From Petrolisthes cinctipes (Eukaryota > Arthropoda > Malacostraca > Decapoda > Porcellanidae): 64,000 nt of DNA. Made by a program: the position numbers and the translations under genes. The stretch covers positions 1,121,001-1,185,000 of the forward strand of contig JAWQEG010000129.1 in assembly GCA_033782935.1 (NCBI GenBank), in the 5' to 3' direction. Below are positions 61,711 to 64,000 of the stretch, in pieces (the first letter of the stretch is position 1; the number at the start of each line of letters is the position of its first letter). The notes beneath the pieces are model-generated. The model searched no databases. It worked only from the letters and a program-made list of their open reading frames with translations, and was not told the DNA's origin.

Positions 61711-63741
61711 TTTCGAAAATACTCTAACACGGAGTAGGCATGTACAGATCGCTTCTGGGACCCCTAAATATCGAAGTTTCGGGTGTTTTGGGACTGAATT
61801 TGAGATAACGACTTTTTGGCACCTAAAATATCGATTTTTAGCATGGTTTTAGCCTATATTTTTAAAATATTCTAGCACTGAGTAGGCATGTACAGATTGC
61901 TTCTGGGACCCCAAAATATTGAATTTTCGGGTGTTTTGAGCATGAATTTGAGATATAAACGGGTAAAGAAGATACATGCACATATTGACTTTGGGCATCT
62001 AAAATATCGATTTTCAGCATGTTTTGGGCCTGTATTTTGAAAATACTCTAACACGGAGTAGGCTTGTACAGATCGCTTCTGGGACCCCTAAATATCGAAT
62101 TTTCGGGTGTTTTGGGCTTGAATTTGAGATATCGACTTTTTAGCACCTAAAATATCGATTTTTAGCATGTTTTTAGCATATATTTTGAAAAATATTCTAG
62201 CACTGAGTAGGCATGTACAGATTGCTTCTGGGACCGTAAAATATTAAATTTTCGGGTGTTTTGAGCCTGAATTTGAGATATAAACGGGTACGGAAGATAC
62301 ATGCACATACTGACTTTGGGCATCGTATAAAATCGATTTTGAGCATGTTTTGGGCCTGTACTTTGAAAAAACTCTAACATGGAGTAGGCATGTACAGATC
62401 GCTTCTGGGACCCCAAAATATCGAATTTTTGGGTGTTTTGGGCCTGAATTTGAGATATCGCCTTTACGCACCAAAAATATCGATTTTTGAGCATGTTTTG
62501 AGCCAATATTTAGAAAAAAATTCTAGCACTGAGTAGGCATGTACAGATCGCTTCTGGGACCCCAAAATATCGAATTTTCGGGTGTTTTGAGCCTGAATTT
62601 GAGATATAAACGAGTACAGAGGATGCATGCACATATCGACTTTTGGGCACCTAAAATATCGATTTTTGCATGTTTTGAGCCTATATTTTGAAAATATTCT
62701 AGCACTGAGTAGGCATGTACAGATCGCTTCTGGGACCCATAGATATCGAATTTTTGGGTATTTTGAGGTTGAATTTGGGATATAAACGGGTGTAGAAGAT
62801 GCATACACATATTGACTTTGGGCACCAAAAATATCGTTTTTCAGCATGTTTTGGGCCTGAATTTTGAAAATACTCTAACACGGAGTAGGCATGAACAGTT
62901 AGCTTCTGGGGCCCCTAAATATCGAATTTTCGGGTGTTTTGAGCCTGAATTTGAGATATAAACGGGTACAGAAGATACATTCACATATTGACTTAGGGAA
63001 TCTAAAATATCGATTTTCTGCATGTTTTGGGCATGTATTTTGAAAATACTCTAACACGGAGTAGCCATGTACAGATCGCTTCTGGGACCCCAAAATATCG
63101 AATTTTCGGGTGTTTTGAGCCTGAATTTGAGATATAAATGGGTACTGAAGATGCATGCACATATCGTCTTTTGGGCACCTAAAACATCGATTTTGAGCAT
63201 GTTTTGGGCCTGTATTTTGTAAATACTCTAACACGGAGTAGGCATGTACAGATCGCTTCTGGGACCCCAAAATATCGAATTTTCGGGTGTTTTGGGATTG
63301 AATTTGAGATATCGCCTTTACGCACGAAAAATATCGATTTTTAGCATGTTTTGAGCCTATATTTTGAAAATATTCTAGCACTGAGTAGGCATGTACAGAT
63401 CGCTTCTGGGACCCCAAAATATCGAATTTTCGGGTGTTTTGAGCCTGATTTTGAGATATAAACGAGTACAGAAGATGCATGCACTTATCGACTTTTGGGC
63501 ACCTAAAATATCGATTTTGAGCATTTTTTAAGCCTATATTTTAAAAACATTCTAGCACTGAGTAGGCATGTACAGATCGCTTCTGGGATCCCAAAATATC
63601 GAATTTTCGGGTGTTTTGAGCCTGAATTTGAGATATAAACGAGTATAGAAGATGCATACACATATTGACTTTGGGCACCAAAAATATCGATTTTCAGCAT
63701 GTTTTGGGCCTGAATTTTGAAAATACTCTAACACGGAGTAG

Positions 63742-63889
63742 GCATGTACAGATCGCTTCTGGGACCCCTAAATATCGAATTTTCGGGTGTTTTGGGCCTG
63801 AATTTGAGATATCGACTTTTAGGCACCTAAAATATCGATTTTTAGCATGTTTTTAGCCTATATTTTGAAAATATTCTAGCACTGAGTAG
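63742..63889. repeat. Representative short monomer S1, 148 bp
   Basis: This copy equals an L monomer lacking 29 bp. L reads GATAT-AAACG(G/A)GTACAGAAGATGCATGCAC-ATATCGAC; S1 reads GATATCGAC. One ATAT word and everything between the two ATAT words is gone, as expected of a deletion between short direct repeats. The second half keeps its form, with the diagnostic CTTTTTGGCACC and ATTTTTAGCATGTTTTTAGCC blocks. S1 units recur through the window (for example units ending near 319, 1851, 2176, 3857 and 4182). Many, though not this one, are followed by the variant GATTGCTTCTGG instead of GATCGCTTCTGG, so they spread as part of larger blocks. Confidence 0.9.
63860..63874. other. 15-bp perfect dyad, ATATTTTGAAAATAT form
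   Basis: The sequence ATATTTT-G-AAAATAT has 7-bp arms that are exact reverse complements around one central base. It sits in the second half of monomers with the TCTAGCACTGAG tail, including most S1 units. It is one of two perfect forms of the same site. Short dyads are common in centromeric satellites of other organisms; any role here is inference. Confidence 0.7.
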
Positions 63890-64000
63890 GCATGTACAGA
63901 TCGCTTCTGGGACCCCAAAATATTAAATTTTCGGGTGTTTTGAGCCTGAATTTGAGATATAAACGGGTACAGAAGATACAGCACATATTGACTTTGGGCA

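Larger units (their letters stand above)
1..64000. repeat. Tandem satellite array filling the whole window
   Basis: The same unit recurs head to tail from the first to the last base. Spacing between successive GCATGTAC landmarks in the stretches I counted is 176-178 bp or 146-148 bp. Conserved words in each unit are GGGACCCC, AAAATATCGAATTTTCGGG, GTTTTGAGCC, AAAATATCGATTTT and TATTTTGAAAATA. All copies point the same way; I saw no inverted segment, unique spacer, transposon insertion, tRNA or rRNA. Long monomers differ mainly in the block around ATCGAT (AAAAGATCGATTTTCAGTATG, AAAATATCGATTTTGAGCATG, AAAAACATCG-type, CCAAAAATATCGATTTTCAG, ATCTAAAATATCG) and in two tails (TCTAGCACTGAG, CTCTAACACGGAG). 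Such arrays typically form eukaryotic centromeric or heterochromatic DNA; that role here is inference. The family itself is not recognised. Confidence 0.97.
61711..64000. repeat. Irregular monomers at the right end
   Basis: No HOR order is visible. Monomers carry more private changes and small indels than elsewhere: ATATTTTTAAAATATTC (61857), TAGCATATATTTTGAAAAATATTC (62174), GGCATCGTATAAAATCG (62319), GTACTTTGAAAAAACTC (62358), CAATATTTAGAAAAAAATTC (62506), GGGTGTAGAAG (62798) and CATGAACAGTTAGC (62891). From about 63.05 kb monomers look regular again. The window stops inside an L monomer. Confidence 0.65.

Noticed and set aside
1..64000. CRISPR array
   Set aside because: Repeats are regular, but there are no unique spacers; the DNA between any two conserved words is itself the repeat, and the 147-177 bp unit is far too long.
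1..64000. Ribosomal spacer, plasmid or bacterial origin of the repeat
   Set aside because: No rRNA sequence, replication gene or any unique DNA occurs in 64 kb; nested higher-order repeats of nucleosome-sized units fit a eukaryotic satellite.
1..64000. Transposon-derived array (terminal repeats, polyprotein fragments)
   Set aside because: I saw no inverted or long terminal repeats, no poly-A tail, no target-site duplication and no protein motif of reverse transcriptase, integrase or transposase in any frame.
1..64000. Assignment to a known species or satellite family
   Set aside because: The monomer length is common to many plants and animals, and I do not recall a matching sequence. A database search is needed; a guess would not be supported.

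Overview
The whole 64 kb window is one uninterrupted array of AT-rich satellite DNA. I found no gene, RNA gene, transposon, origin or other unique sequence on either strand. This points to a eukaryotic nuclear genome, in centromeric, pericentromeric or other heterochromatin, assembled from long reads. I do not recognise the satellite family and will not name a species; plant or animal are both possible.

The basic monomer is about 177 bp and is itself an old dimer: two homologous halves of 88 and 89 bp can still be aligned by eye. Shorter monomers of 148 bp (S1) and 147 bp (S2) are the same sequence lacking 29 bp between two ATAT words in the first half. Long monomers (L) fall into several subfamilies, told apart by the block after the ATCGAT core and by two tail types (TCTAGCACTGAG or CTCTAACACGGAG). 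At the lengths I counted, the window holds roughly 380 monomers.

Monomers are organised into local higher-order repeats (HORs), each with its own period. 1-10.2 kb: a 1.7 kb block repeated at +8524, with copies offset by 1682 and 2153 bp between them. 10.7-16.4 kb: two copies of a 2859-bp unit, with partial copies at 2.2-3.3 and 17.4-19.4 kb. 20.5-26.8 kb: a 2834-bp unit (2815 in the second register) and a partial third copy. 31.9-38.0 kb: an 1856-bp unit, with one copy shortened to 1003 bp. 38.3-45.5 kb: a 1678-bp core unit in four copies, interrupted by a one-monomer and a two-monomer duplication. 47.2-51.4 kb: a pair offset by 2654/2801 bp. 57.3-61.7 kb: a 1207-bp unit made of 530 + 677 bp, with a 1178-bp variant. 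Some segments recur far away (28.1-30.5 with 54.1-56.6 kb; 31.1-32.3 with 52.2-53.4 kb; 31.8-33.0 with 48.6-49.8 kb), so the array is a mosaic built by unequal exchange, conversion and segmental duplication. The last 2.3 kb is more irregular.

Many stop-free frames, mainly on the minus strand, are a by-product of monomer lengths divisible by three (177 and 147) and are not annotated as genes. HOR borders below are read by eye and accurate to some tens of bases; the units have no natural start point.
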